A DNA stretch of 64,000 nucleotides from Candidatus Saccharibacteria bacterium (GTDB lineage Bacteria > Patescibacteriota > Saccharimonadia > Saccharimonadales > Saccharimonadaceae). The DNA is taken from the NCBI GenBank assembly GCA_016789455.1, contig JAEUQU010000002.1:1116001-1180000 (forward strand), in the 5' to 3' direction. Made by a program: the position numbers and the translations under genes. Below the pieces are notes generated by a model. That model was not told where the DNA came from and did not search any database. It saw only the letters and a list, made by a program, of their open reading frames with translations. Every line of letters starts with the position of its first letter. Position 1 is the first letter of the stretch. Below are positions 49,636 to 58,555 of this stretch, piece after piece.

Positions 49636-51177
49636 TTAATCCCACGCCCCGGAAGTGGCTTCCTCCCAGTCATCCAGACGGCGCGACCAGTAGTCGCGGC
49701 CGCTGCGGGACGACCGCCCGCGCCGGAACGGGTTCGGTCCGCTGAATAGCTCCTCCCATGTGCCGATTCGTACCGTACCGCCACGTCGGTCATCACGAAT
49801 AAACTCCAGAACAGCTGTCGTCAGCGCGTCCACTAGGTCATCGTGTTTTTCGACGCCAAAGTGTACCAGCTGTGTAATCAGCTGTTCGGCACCTTTTCTG
49901 GGGAACAGAATCGTACCGCGCTGGATTCTGTCGGCGATCATATTAAGACGTGAACGCTTGTCGGAATGCGGCGTCACGCCCGCGACATCCAGACCGTCGG
50001 CTGTCAGCTGCTGGACAACCGCAGCCTGATAGGCTGTCTGCTCAATATACAGCCTGGGGTATCGGTAAAAATCGCTCATTGCTTTGAGCTGCTCCACTGT
50101 AGCAGGGAACGACATGCGTTTATTGACGATATTAGGCTGAATATACATACGCTGATTCTCACCGCTACCACGGATATATATCACCAGTATGGCTGTAAAA
50201 TCGGCTTTATCATTCTCGGATATTGCCAGGTCGACACCTATAATGATCCGGCTGTACTGACCGCGCAGCAGTTCCGGCAGCTCATCATAGTAGTGAATCA
50301 TGTCATGCGAAATGATCTGATCATCATCTGTCACCAGATTTAGCATGTACTCACGCTCCCAGGCGATTCGACTGGCCACACTACGTTCCATTTTCTTAAC
50401 CGCCGCCATGTCCGGAAACTTACCCGGCCACGTACTCACGCCGTTCCTGACTATCGGCCATTCTGTGAAGGTACCATCAATTTCATTACGCTGAATCAGC
50501 GACATCAGGCGCATCAGCAGTGAATCCTCATGGAGCAGATTGCCGACCACGATTCGCTTTGTGTAGGTATCACCGGCGGGAATTATCTCACCCGTGTACC
50601 AGTCAAAGGTTTTCTGACGTCCCTCCCTGGTTTTAACTGACTGTACGTCTTCGACGTCATCCGAAATGATGAGATCCGGTCGTTTGGCACCGTGACGGAT
50701 TCCGCGGACGCTCTGCTCGGTGGATATGGCTGTTATACGGGCATTATATTTCGGTATATATAAAGACGTCGAACCCCATTCCTCGCGCTGTTCTGTGAAC
50801 GGCCCGAGGTCATTAGCCAGCAATTCATTACTTTCCAGCTCACGCTTGATATTAGTCAGGTGGACTCGGGCCTGATACTGCGTCTGGCTGGCAATGACTA
50901 CAAACTTTTTCTGCTGTCGGCCGACAATCGCCCAGATGGGATAGGACATGGTAATGATGGTCGACTTGGCGGAACCGCGGAACGCCATCACCACCGCCAG
51001 CGGCGTCTCATCCTGTTCGGTAATGGAGAACAGCTCCCGGTGCAGGTCGGATATCTCATATTCCATGTAGTTCGAGAAGTATGTGGCAAAGAAGTAGAGG
51101 TGACTGTTTGCCGTCACCTCCGTCCTTACCTGACGGTCTGTATATAGCCGTTCCAGCAGATCTTTATTCAGCATCAT
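49636..51177 (-). CDS. terL: phage terminase large subunit
   Basis: 513 residues. The N-terminal ATPase domain has a Walker A-like VMAFRGSAKSTIITM (near 62) and a Walker B LIISDDVED region (near 170). The C-terminal nuclease part has IIGVDLAISENDKADFTA (near 320), YIEQTAYQAAVV and HDDLVDALTTA, the acidic residues of the RNase H-like TerL nuclease. It packages DNA into procapsids, but no portal, capsid or tail genes are present in this window. It overlaps the small subunit gene by 14 bases and shares its ribosome-binding site GAGGAAAAGG. Confidence 0.9.
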   Translation of the reverse strand: MMLNKDLLERLYTDRQVRTEVTANSHLYFFATYFSNYMEYEISDLHRELFSITEQDETPLAVVMAFRGSAKSTIITMSYPIWAIVGRQQKKFVVIASQTQYQARVHLTNIKRELESNELLANDLGPFTEQREEWGSTSLYIPKYNARITAISTEQSVRGIRHGAKRPDLIISDDVEDVQSVKTREGRQKTFDWYTGEIIPAGDTYTKRIVVGNLLHEDSLLMRLMSLIQRNEIDGTFTEWPIVRNGVSTWPGKFPDMAAVKKMERSVASRIAWEREYMLNLVTDDDQIISHDMIHYYDELPELLRGQYSRIIIGVDLAISENDKADFTAILVIYIRGSGENQRMYIQPNIVNKRMSFPATVEQLKAMSDFYRYPRLYIEQTAYQAAVVQQLTADGLDVAGVTPHSDKRSRLNMIADRIQRGTILFPRKGAEQLITQLVHFGVEKHDDLVDALTTAVLEFIRDDRRGGTVRIGTWEELFSGPNPFRRGRSSRSGRDYWSRRLDDWEEATSGAWD

Positions 51178-51577
51178 CCTTTTCCTCGGGCAGCTGACTG
51201 ATACCTGCCAGCTGCAGGGCTTTGCCGACCAGTTCTACCTGGTCGGGTGTCAGCTCCTGCTGTACAGCCTGAATGCGTGCGTCAACTTCCAGCCGGTTGC
51301 GGTAGCGGTGATGGTGATGCTTCAGCCAGAAAGTTATTGCAGACATATTCTGGTCTTTGATGGCGTTTATGAGCTGCGACTCGGCAAGGTCATTAATTCT
51401 GCCGATACTCAGCTCTATTGTTTCATCACAGGCATCGGCAAATGATTCATCCTCCTTGCGCCAGCGATAGTACGTGGACCGCGGCAGCCCGACATGTTTA
51501 CAGGCCGCCTCCACAATGGGTGTTTTCGCCAGCTGCGTCAGTAGGAGCTGCTTGTCTTTATCCTGGTTGCGACTCAT
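51164..51577 (-). CDS. terS: phage terminase small subunit-like protein
   Basis: 137 residues. The N-terminal half holds a helix-turn-helix of the homeodomain/phBC6A51 type (KTPIVEAACKHVGLPRSTYYRWRKEDESF). The middle has an NAIKDQNMSAITFWLKHHHHRYRNR segment typical of phage small terminases, and the C-terminus is helical. It would recognise the packaging site and load the large subunit. It overlaps the DNA-methylase gene by four bases (ATGA) and terL by 14, so the three are one transcription unit. Confidence 0.78.
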   Translation of the reverse strand: MSRNQDKDKQLLLTQLAKTPIVEAACKHVGLPRSTYYRWRKEDESFADACDETIELSIGRINDLAESQLINAIKDQNMSAITFWLKHHHHRYRNRLEVDARIQAVQQELTPDQVELVGKALQLAGISQLPEEKDDAE

Positions 51578-52908
51578 AGCTTCACCCGCTTCTGACCGGT
51601 CAGGTTCTCCCAGCGCTTTAGTGCCACCTCCGCATATATAGGAGATTTTTCCATGATGTAGCAGCGACGCTTGAGCTTAGTGGCGGCAATTAGAGTTGAT
51701 CCTGATCCGCAGAACGGCTCAACGATAAGGTCACCGCGTTTTGTAAGCACTTTGATGTAAGGGATTAGTATCTCAATCGGTTTAGTGCCGAAGACGACAC
51801 CTTGGCCGGAATGCTTTTCATCACTGGCCTGAAATTCTATGAAGTCCGTCGGCTGGTATTTCTTGCCCCCTTTGTAGCCCTCCCACTGCGGTTTGCCACT
51901 GATGGCGTAAAGTGCTGTTTCATACTCCTCCTGTAGCCCGTCCGATTCAGGGTCATGATTATAGGGCACGGTACCGGTACCGCCGACTACAGCGATGTCA
52001 TGTTTGCTGAAGAACTTATACTTAGCACTGAAGCCCTGATGACGATTCGGAAGGTGCCAGACAATCATGTTTTTGACCTTCCAGTACTTTTCCATTTCGC
52101 CCCATATGACTCTGAGGTTCTTCCAGTTTTCGTATACGATTATCGAGTAGTCCGGCTCGGCATAGCGGGCGACATTGGCCATCCACTTCTCGGTAAAGTC
52201 CGGCGGCAGTACGTCAGTCTCCAGGTATCGACGGTTTTTCTTGGCACCGAAGCCGGTGGTCGGCTTACCGCCACGCTTGGCATGCAGATAATCAAGAATA
52301 TAGGGCGGGTCAGTCAGGCACATGTCAGCCTGTTCGCCGTTCATCAGCTTATCGAAGTCCTCGGCAACAGTGCTGTCGCCGCACATCAGTCGTGAGTCGC
52401 CCAGCTGGTAGACGTCACCTTTCTGAACGGTTTTCTTCTTGATACCCAGCTTCTGCAGCTCTTTTTCCAGGTCGAAGTTCTCCGGCTCATCAGTTGCCAT
52501 ATCAAAGATTTCATCGAGCTCCTCACTGTCGAAGCCCACGTCTGCAAGGAGTGCTTCGTCAAACTCGGCCAGCAACTCGTAGTCCCAGTCGCCGAGATTT
52601 CTGTTAAGGCGCAGGTTCAGTTCTTTCTCTTTGGCTTCATCCGGAATACTGATATAAACGACCGGCACTTCCTTATAGCCGAGATCCCTGGCTACCTTCA
52701 ACCGAAAGTGACCACCTATGACTATGTTACGACGCTCGTTCGCGCCGTTGACAAGTATCGGGTCGACCAGGCCGAACTGTTTGATGCTTGCTGTAAGTCC
52801 GGCAATGGCCTCCTCACCCCACTTGCGCGGATTATAGGCAGCGGCTTTGAGACTGGATACTTTGACCAGCTCTACATTAAGTTTATTATCTGGGGTTGAA
52901 GTACTCAT
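51574..52908 (-). CDS. ParB-domain / DNA methyltransferase fusion
   Basis: 444 residues from the ATG at 52908, chosen because GGAGGAAGTC precedes it. Residues ~10-105 form a ParB-like nuclease/CTPase-type domain with YNPRKWGEEAIAGLTASI and IVIGGHFRLKVARDLGY. A linker rich in Glu/Asp follows. The methylase part has CLTDPPYIL (motif IV, near 195) and EPFCGSGSTLIAATKLKRRC (motif I, near 405), the beta-class order of N4-cytosine/N6-adenine methylases. Phages commonly encode such orphan fusions to protect their DNA. It is the first gene of the minus-strand terminase unit. Confidence 0.88.
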   Translation of the reverse strand: MSTSTPDNKLNVELVKVSSLKAAAYNPRKWGEEAIAGLTASIKQFGLVDPILVNGANERRNIVIGGHFRLKVARDLGYKEVPVVYISIPDEAKEKELNLRLNRNLGDWDYELLAEFDEALLADVGFDSEELDEIFDMATDEPENFDLEKELQKLGIKKKTVQKGDVYQLGDSRLMCGDSTVAEDFDKLMNGEQADMCLTDPPYILDYLHAKRGGKPTTGFGAKKNRRYLETDVLPPDFTEKWMANVARYAEPDYSIIVYENWKNLRVIWGEMEKYWKVKNMIVWHLPNRHQGFSAKYKFFSKHDIAVVGGTGTVPYNHDPESDGLQEEYETALYAISGKPQWEGYKGGKKYQPTDFIEFQASDEKHSGQGVVFGTKPIEILIPYIKVLTKRGDLIVEPFCGSGSTLIAATKLKRRCYIMEKSPIYAEVALKRWENLTGQKRVKL

Positions 52909-52969
52909 GACTTCCTCCTTTGTAGTTATTTGGTAATAACCACAAACCCTTCGTGTTTTCGGCAATCAA

Positions 52970-53042
52970 AAAGCCGATCACAAAGAATTAATCATAGACG
53001 GCACCGTTGGTACTGTATGATCAATTCCTCACGATCGGCTTT
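52970..53042. repeat. 10-base inverted repeat with 53-base spacer
   Basis: AAAGCCGATC (52970-52979) and GATCGGCTTT (53033-53042) are exact complements, and the right arm is followed by CTTTCT. The spacer contains a further small palindrome, TGATCA. It could be a regulator-binding region, a recombination end or a long hairpin RNA. Confidence 0.5.
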
Positions 53043-53201
53043 CTTTCTACGCTTTCGCGAACAGCCTTTTTCTGACCCCGCTGTGGAATTGTGTGGACGT
53101 TAAATTGTTAACAATTATTATTGTATAACCGGATAAATAATATTGCAAAGGCATGGAGACCTCGACATATATTTGATAGGTAAGACCACCGTCAGCTTTC
53201 C

Positions 53202-53230
53202 TTGTCAACAGAGATAAAACAGAGTAAAAT
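53202..53230 (+). promoter_or_regulatory. defence operon promoter
   Basis: A -35 TTGTCA (53202-53207) and a -10 TAAAAT (53225-53230) are 17 bases apart, giving a ~40-base leader. A second candidate, an extended -10 TGTTAAAAT ending at 53266, would start transcription only about 5 bases before the ATG at 53279. No ribosome-binding site is seen before the ATG. Confidence 0.6.
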
Positions 53231-53278
53231 ACAGGCAGATGCAGCCTCTGGCAACATTGTTAAAATTCTCTGTCCCAC

Positions 53279-54784
53279 ATGACAAATACTATTGACTCCG
53301 GCTTTGATATTGCAGCGCCCCGACCAGAGGCGCTTATACAGTCGCTGCGCGCTTTTGGCTATGATCTCTCAACTGCCATTGCTGACATAGTTGATAACAG
53401 TATCTCTGCATCAGCGAAGAATATTGCGATTGATTTTTTCTGGAATGGTGAAGATTCATATATTTCCATACAGGATGACGGCTGCGGAATGTCTGAGGAA
53501 GAGCTCATTAATGCCATGCGTCCCGGCAGCCGAAGCCCGCTTGAAGAACGCAGCCCGAAAGACCTAGGTAGATTCGGGCTGGGCTTAAAGACCGCGTCAT
53601 TCTCGCAATGCAAAAAACTGACCGTAGCCTCAAAAACTAATGATGGCAATTTTGCAGTACGCTGCTGGGATCTGGACTATGTTACCGAACATGGCGAATG
53701 GAGGTTGCTGAGGAGTGCTTCTACTACTATGCAGCATCTTATAGATAAAGCTCCAGACACTCCATCCGGCACAATTGTTTTACTGGAAAATCTGGACAGG
53801 CTTACTAAAGATACAAAGGTGGATAGCCGGCACGATCATGATAAATTCTTGGAGGATGCAGAGAAAGTGAAAAATCATCTGGCTATGGTATTTCACCGTT
53901 ATCTAGAGCGCATCAATGGACCTAAATTTACAGTCAACTCACGTCCGGTGAAACCATGGGATCCTTTTTTGACATCCGAACCCGCTACACAAAACCTGAC
54001 AGAAGAAGCACACCATATCTTAGGCGGTAAGCTTGTAGTTAAACCGTATGTTCTGCCCCATGTATCAAAAATCAGCCAAGAGGTACACTCCCGGGCCGCT
54101 GGCCCAAAAGGCTGGAATGCGCAGCAGGGATTTTACGTTTATCGGAATTCCCGCCTGCTGGTGGCAGGAGAATGGCTGGGTCTCGGTTTTCAAAAAGAAG
54201 AACACTATAAGTTGGCAAGGATATTACTAGATATACCGAATTCAATGGATGAGCACTGGGAAATTGATGTCAAGAAATCAAGAGCATACCCGCCCGTTGC
54301 GTTACGTCGCGAACTGAAACGTCTGGCTGAGGTTACCAGACAAAGAGCTGCTGACGTATATAGACATAGAGGAAAAATCATTGCCCGTCAGCATGCTGGT
54401 AAATTTTCTTATACCTGGGATAGGAAAATCACGCACGGCAAGATATCCTATAAAATCAATCGTGAACATCCCTTTATCAAATCGTTACTCGATCGGCAGG
54501 ATGTCAGTAAAGAAGTTAGCAACCTCCTCAAGTTGATTGAGGAAACTGTGCCCGTACCAACCATTATGGTTGATAACGCCGAGAGCCCGGGCAAGCAGGC
54601 CCAGCCCTTTGAGCAGGCAGCCGAAGGTGAAGTAAAACGGCTGGCCACGGACATATACCGGATTCTCCTGATTGAACGTACCGAAAGCGAAGCCATTGAA
54701 GCGATTCAGACAATGGAGCCGTTTAACCAGTACACGGATGACCTGGTGCCATATTTGAAGGGACTTGAAAGGAGCGCAGTGTGA
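53279..54784 (+). CDS. MORC/MutL-type GHKL ATPase of a restriction-like defence system
   Basis: 501 residues. The GHKL ATP-binding site is complete: N-box AIADIVDNSISASA (near 35), G1 QDDGCGMSEEE (near 65), G2 LGRFGLGLKTAS (near 97). SGTIVLLENLDRL follows, and then a second domain with EIDVKKSRAYPP, where the Lys resembles the MutL/MORC transducer residue. It is close to the bacterial MORC-like proteins linked to Z1 proteins. Nucleotide-driven dimer closure would clamp DNA. First gene of a tightly overlapping operon: its stop overlaps the next start (GTGA). It probably acts as the ATP-dependent DNA clamp or sensor of the system. Confidence 0.87.
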   Translation: MTNTIDSGFDIAAPRPEALIQSLRAFGYDLSTAIADIVDNSISASAKNIAIDFFWNGEDSYISIQDDGCGMSEEELINAMRPGSRSPLEERSPKDLGRFGLGLKTASFSQCKKLTVASKTNDGNFAVRCWDLDYVTEHGEWRLLRSASTTMQHLIDKAPDTPSGTIVLLENLDRLTKDTKVDSRHDHDKFLEDAEKVKNHLAMVFHRYLERINGPKFTVNSRPVKPWDPFLTSEPATQNLTEEAHHILGGKLVVKPYVLPHVSKISQEVHSRAAGPKGWNAQQGFYVYRNSRLLVAGEWLGLGFQKEEHYKLARILLDIPNSMDEHWEIDVKKSRAYPPVALRRELKRLAEVTRQRAADVYRHRGKIIARQHAGKFSYTWDRKITHGKISYKINREHPFIKSLLDRQDVSKEVSNLLKLIEETVPVPTIMVDNAESPGKQAQPFEQAAEGEVKRLATDIYRILLIERTESEAIEAIQTMEPFNQYTDDLVPYLKGLERSAV

Positions 54785-57549
54785 ATACCGATTACAAGAA
54801 TAAAGTTTCAGGCATGGTTTTTACGCTTCTTGAAGCCGAGAAAAATCCTACCGTCGAATTAATACGTCGTAAGATTGAGGATGTAATAAAGATTTTTCCT
54901 GAAACTGAAGCTACCCAAATTGATGTTAGCCAGCTGGCTAGGGAAATTGAGTCAAAAATCTCAATCTATGTCGATGACGCAACTTCCCTGGTCAAAAATG
55001 AAGGACATCAGGAATGGTTACCGGAACAGCGTGCCAAAATAAACTGGAGGTTCTGGAACCGTTATCGAAAGTACCTTGAAAGATCGGTAGGTCTGCCCCC
55101 GGCAGTAACTAACGGGCTGGACAAAATGACTGACAGGGTTTTAGAGAGACTGGAGGTTCCTGAAAGAGACGGATCATGGGATACTCGCGGTATGGTGGTT
55201 GGACGTGTCCAGTCAGGGAAAACTGGTAATTACATAGGTCTCATCTCGAAAGCCATTGACTCCGGATACAAAGTTATCGTTATCCTTACAGGTATGCACG
55301 ATAGCCTTCGCGCCCAAACTCAACTCCGCGTTGACGAGGGAATACTCGGTTTTGACACTCAGAAAAGCCGGAGTTTCCAAAACAATAATGAGCGTATTGG
55401 AGTTGGTAAACTGCCGGATGAGCCACTTCTGACCGTACATTCACTGACAAGTAGCGAGAATAAAGGCGACTTCAAAAAAAGCTTCGCGATGCAGGCCTCA
55501 GCCATGTTTGGCGGTGAACCGGTAATACTTGTTGTGAAGAAGAACAAAAGCGTACTCAGCAATCTACTGCAGTGGGCAGTCAGTGTTCGTGGCATTGAAG
55601 ACCCATCCAATGGCAGAAAAATCATTCCTAACATTCCGTTACTGCTGATTGACGATGAAGCAGATAATGCATCTGTAAATACTAAGAAAATCCCTGTTGA
55701 TGAAGACGGCAAGCCTATGGAAGATTATGATGTTACTGCTATCAACGGCAAGATTAGGGAAATTCTGAGCACATTCACTAAAAGTGCGTACGTTGCCTAC
55801 ACCGCAACTCCTTTCGCCAACATTTTTATATCCGGTGACAACAAAACTGACACACACGGGAAGGATCTCTTTCCTGAAAATTTCATCGTTAATCTGGCAC
55901 CGCCATCCAGCTATATAGGCCCTTCTCAGATATTTGGAACTGATGGTAACCCGGACCTGGGGATCAGCGCATCACCCCGTCTTCCGCTTTACAGAGAAGT
56001 GGATGATTGGGAGGCTGCATTCCCACTGGGTCATAAGAAGGATCATGATCCTGAAGAGTTGCCAGAAACACTCAAGCACGCGATCCGTGCATTCATACTT
56101 GTCTGCGCTGCCCGTCGGGCAGGTGGCCAGGCAACCGACCATAACTCAATGCTTGTTCACGTCACAAGATTCAATAATGTGCAGGCCAAGGTAGCCGAGC
56201 TGGTCGAAGATGAGCTGCGGTACATCCGCCGGCGGCTGGAAATGGGAGATGGCGGTGCTTCTACTTCAGTACTTGATGAGCTTGAAGAGTTGTGGAATGA
56301 CGATTTCGAGCACACAACTGCAAAAATGAACGATTACGAACATGCGGATATTGGGTGGCCTGAAGTCAGAGATGCGTTGTTTGAAGCGAGCTCAAAGATC
56401 ACTATTAAAATCATGAACGGCCAGGCAAAAGACGCCTTAGATTATGCTGATCACCGCGATCAGGGACTCAGCGTGATAGCCATTGGTGGCGACAAGCTTT
56501 CGCGTGGACTGACCCTGGAAGGGTTGTCGGTAAGTTATTATCTGCGCTCTACAAAAATGTATGACACCCTTATGCAGATGGGTAGATGGTTCGGATACCG
56601 CCCCGGCTACTTGCATTTGTGCCGGCTTTATACAACGAGTGAACTGCTGTCATGGTATGAACACATAACTCTGGCGAGCGATGAACTTCTGGCTGACTTT
56701 GATCGTATGGCAGAGACCGGTGGAACACCAAGTGACTATGGTCTCAAGGTCCGCACCGATCCGGGAAAGAAACTGATCGTGACAGCATTGAACAAGATGC
56801 GCTCCGGTGTAGAAGTACCTATCTCCTACAGCGAGGAGCTGGTAGAGCTTGTTTACTATGCCAGAGAAGAAAGAGTGCACCAAGCAAACTTCACTTTCAC
56901 GGATGAGTTTATAAAAGGACTTGGCGAATATGAAAAACGTGGCAAAAGCAGCTTCATGTGGCGGGACGTAACCGGCAAGAAAGTCATCGGTTTTCTGAAC
57001 GGTCTGGTAACACATCCTCTCGCCGTGAAAGCAGCCGGCGCCTCGAAATACATCAGTGACATGACCAGAAAAGGCGAGCTCACAGACTGGACGGTACTGC
57101 TTGTCTCAAATGCCAAGCCAGAAAACCGGACAGTTCTGGGTGGTCTTGATATCGGCCTGACAGATCGTCGGAATGATGACAAGAATTCAAATCCAAATGT
57201 ATACATAATAAATAGAAGTCATATTATCAGTCCTGGCGATGAGTATGAGGATCTGGACTCAGAGGAGCGTGGTCGTGCCTTAAGTCTGACTCGTGAAGAT
57301 TGGGCTGATCCGAACCGTCGTCGGCGCAGCGCGGCGCCACCGGAAAAACCAACCGGCAGGTTTGCAAGACGAGTGCGCAACCCGCGTAATGGAATGCTGA
57401 TCCTGTACACTCTGAACCCAAAGCTGATCGGCGAAGAGCTCAGAACACCTGTTGTAGGTTACGCGATCAGTTTCCCGCAAAGCCCGACGGCCGTAAAAAC
57501 GAACTACATGTTAAACGAAGTAGCGATGGGTAAAGACGAGGATGAATAG
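54781..57549 (+). CDS. Z1-domain superfamily II helicase-like ATPase/endonuclease
   Basis: 922 residues from a GTG at 54781 with GGAG 7-8 bases upstream. Helicase-type motifs occur in order: Walker A VVGRVQSGKTGNY (near 140), motif II LLIDDEADNASVN (near 290), motif III-like AYTATPFANIF (near 340), and the Z1 domain with IGGDKLSRGLTLEGLSVSY and MQMGRWFGYRPGYLHLCRL (near 560-620). It is the only enzyme with this pair of motifs I know of in such operons, and it is always described as a putative endonuclease or translocase. The charged C-terminus may contact partners. It is the core motor candidate of the system. Confidence 0.9.
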   Translation: MNTDYKNKVSGMVFTLLEAEKNPTVELIRRKIEDVIKIFPETEATQIDVSQLAREIESKISIYVDDATSLVKNEGHQEWLPEQRAKINWRFWNRYRKYLERSVGLPPAVTNGLDKMTDRVLERLEVPERDGSWDTRGMVVGRVQSGKTGNYIGLISKAIDSGYKVIVILTGMHDSLRAQTQLRVDEGILGFDTQKSRSFQNNNERIGVGKLPDEPLLTVHSLTSSENKGDFKKSFAMQASAMFGGEPVILVVKKNKSVLSNLLQWAVSVRGIEDPSNGRKIIPNIPLLLIDDEADNASVNTKKIPVDEDGKPMEDYDVTAINGKIREILSTFTKSAYVAYTATPFANIFISGDNKTDTHGKDLFPENFIVNLAPPSSYIGPSQIFGTDGNPDLGISASPRLPLYREVDDWEAAFPLGHKKDHDPEELPETLKHAIRAFILVCAARRAGGQATDHNSMLVHVTRFNNVQAKVAELVEDELRYIRRRLEMGDGGASTSVLDELEELWNDDFEHTTAKMNDYEHADIGWPEVRDALFEASSKITIKIMNGQAKDALDYADHRDQGLSVIAIGGDKLSRGLTLEGLSVSYYLRSTKMYDTLMQMGRWFGYRPGYLHLCRLYTTSELLSWYEHITLASDELLADFDRMAETGGTPSDYGLKVRTDPGKKLIVTALNKMRSGVEVPISYSEELVELVYYAREERVHQANFTFTDEFIKGLGEYEKRGKSSFMWRDVTGKKVIGFLNGLVTHPLAVKAAGASKYISDMTRKGELTDWTVLLVSNAKPENRTVLGGLDIGLTDRRNDDKNSNPNVYIINRSHIISPGDEYEDLDSEERGRALSLTREDWADPNRRRRSAAPPEKPTGRFARRVRNPRNGMLILYTLNPKLIGEELRTPVVGYAISFPQSPTAVKTNYMLNEVAMGKDEDE

Positions 57550-58555
57550 GAGCTTCGCGGATATATGGACAGAGATAGAGCAGGAAGCTGCGAACAGCCG
57601 TAAGCCGCATTTTCTGGTAAGGCGAGTAATCCCGGAAAGCAGCTTGGACGCGTTTATTGGAACTGAGTTTCCGGGAGGTCGCAGAGTATTTGCGCTGGAG
57701 GTCAGTCTGCAGGCTATGGATAAACTGGAAGATCTGCCTGCATTCAAAGGACTAGAGATCAGTAAGCGTGAATCAGTCGCAAACCAAAAAGATAAAGCCG
57801 CCTTACTGATCACCCTAAAGGCTACCAGATTCGCTGATGTCTTCGCTATTCTCATTGAGGATCTGGCAGCTGAACTTCATCCTATCAAGGACGAAAACGA
57901 TGCATTGGAAATAATGATTACTCGGCTTATTAAATGGCAGCAGCTGATAGAATCTGGTGGTCACGAAGGTCTGTCAGAAGATGCTGCACGCGGCCTCTAC
58001 GGTGAACTCTATATTTTAGCCACCCATTTACTGCCGACACAGGGAACAAGGGCAGTATTCGGCTGGAAAGGATTTAGCGCCGAGCAGCAGGATTACTACT
58101 TTGGTCGCGATGCTATAGAAGTAAAAACAACTAAAGCCAAGCAGCATCAGAAATTAACTATTGCCAGCGAGCGACAACTGGATGAAGGCACCTTTAACCG
58201 CCTGTTTCTTTATCATCTGTCGGTTGCCGAACTGCCAGGCAATGAGAATACGCTGCCGAAGGTTGTGGAATTTATACGTAAAAAAGCCCGAGAGGACGGC
58301 AGGGCTTTGAATTATTTCGAAGACGCTCTTTTCCAGGCAGGTTACCTAGATGCACAAAGCGGGCTTTATGAAATGGCTGGTTATGAAATCCGTGAAGAAA
58401 ACCTTTTTCTAGTTACTGATAAATTTCCACGAATACTTGAGAAAGAGCTCCGGTCTGGAGTTGGGGATGTAACTTACTCTATCAATGTGGCCGAGTGCAA
58501 GCATCACGTAGTTGGATTATCCGAATTTGCAACACTGGAGCCGGGCGATGAATAG
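57542..58555 (+). CDS. PD-(D/E)XK motif protein (DUF4420-like)
   Basis: 337 residues. The nuclease-like core is in the middle: GLYGELYILATHL (with the conserved Glu, near 155) and YYFGRDAIEVKTTKAKQHQ, giving an Asp and Glu-x-Lys near 195-205, the pattern of PD-(D/E)XK enzymes in this defence family. The first ~120 residues and last ~100 residues are of unknown fold. It overlaps the Z1 gene by 8 bases (ATGAATAG) and is itself overlapped by the AIPR gene in the same way. It is likely the DNA-cutting subunit, although the active residues are only inferred by position. Confidence 0.78.
   Translation: MNRSFADIWTEIEQEAANSRKPHFLVRRVIPESSLDAFIGTEFPGGRRVFALEVSLQAMDKLEDLPAFKGLEISKRESVANQKDKAALLITLKATRFADVFAILIEDLAAELHPIKDENDALEIMITRLIKWQQLIESGGHEGLSEDAARGLYGELYILATHLLPTQGTRAVFGWKGFSAEQQDYYFGRDAIEVKTTKAKQHQKLTIASERQLDEGTFNRLFLYHLSVAELPGNENTLPKVVEFIRKKAREDGRALNYFEDALFQAGYLDAQSGLYEMAGYEIREENLFLVTDKFPRILEKELRSGVGDVTYSINVAECKHHVVGLSEFATLEPGDE

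Larger units (their letters stand above)
52909..53278. other. 370-base intergenic region between phage module and defence operon
   Basis: This gap separates the minus-strand methylase-terminase unit from the plus-strand defence operon. It contains the inverted repeat at 52970-53042, an A+T-rich stretch (53100-53150, TTAACAATTATTATTGTATAA) and the defence promoter. No open reading frame above noise is visible. Confidence 0.6.

Noticed and set aside
51574-52908. ParB domain of the methylase fusion as the chromosomal ParB that binds the parS site
   Set aside because: The domain is the phage-type ParB/methylase fusion with no DNA-segregation partner parA beside it and lacks the Spo0J helix-turn-helix layout. 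The parS partner must be elsewhere.
53202-53278. Single defence promoter at 53202-53230 only
   Set aside because: A second extended -10 candidate near 53266 fits the leaderless rule seen elsewhere, so I keep both possibilities and claim neither as proven.
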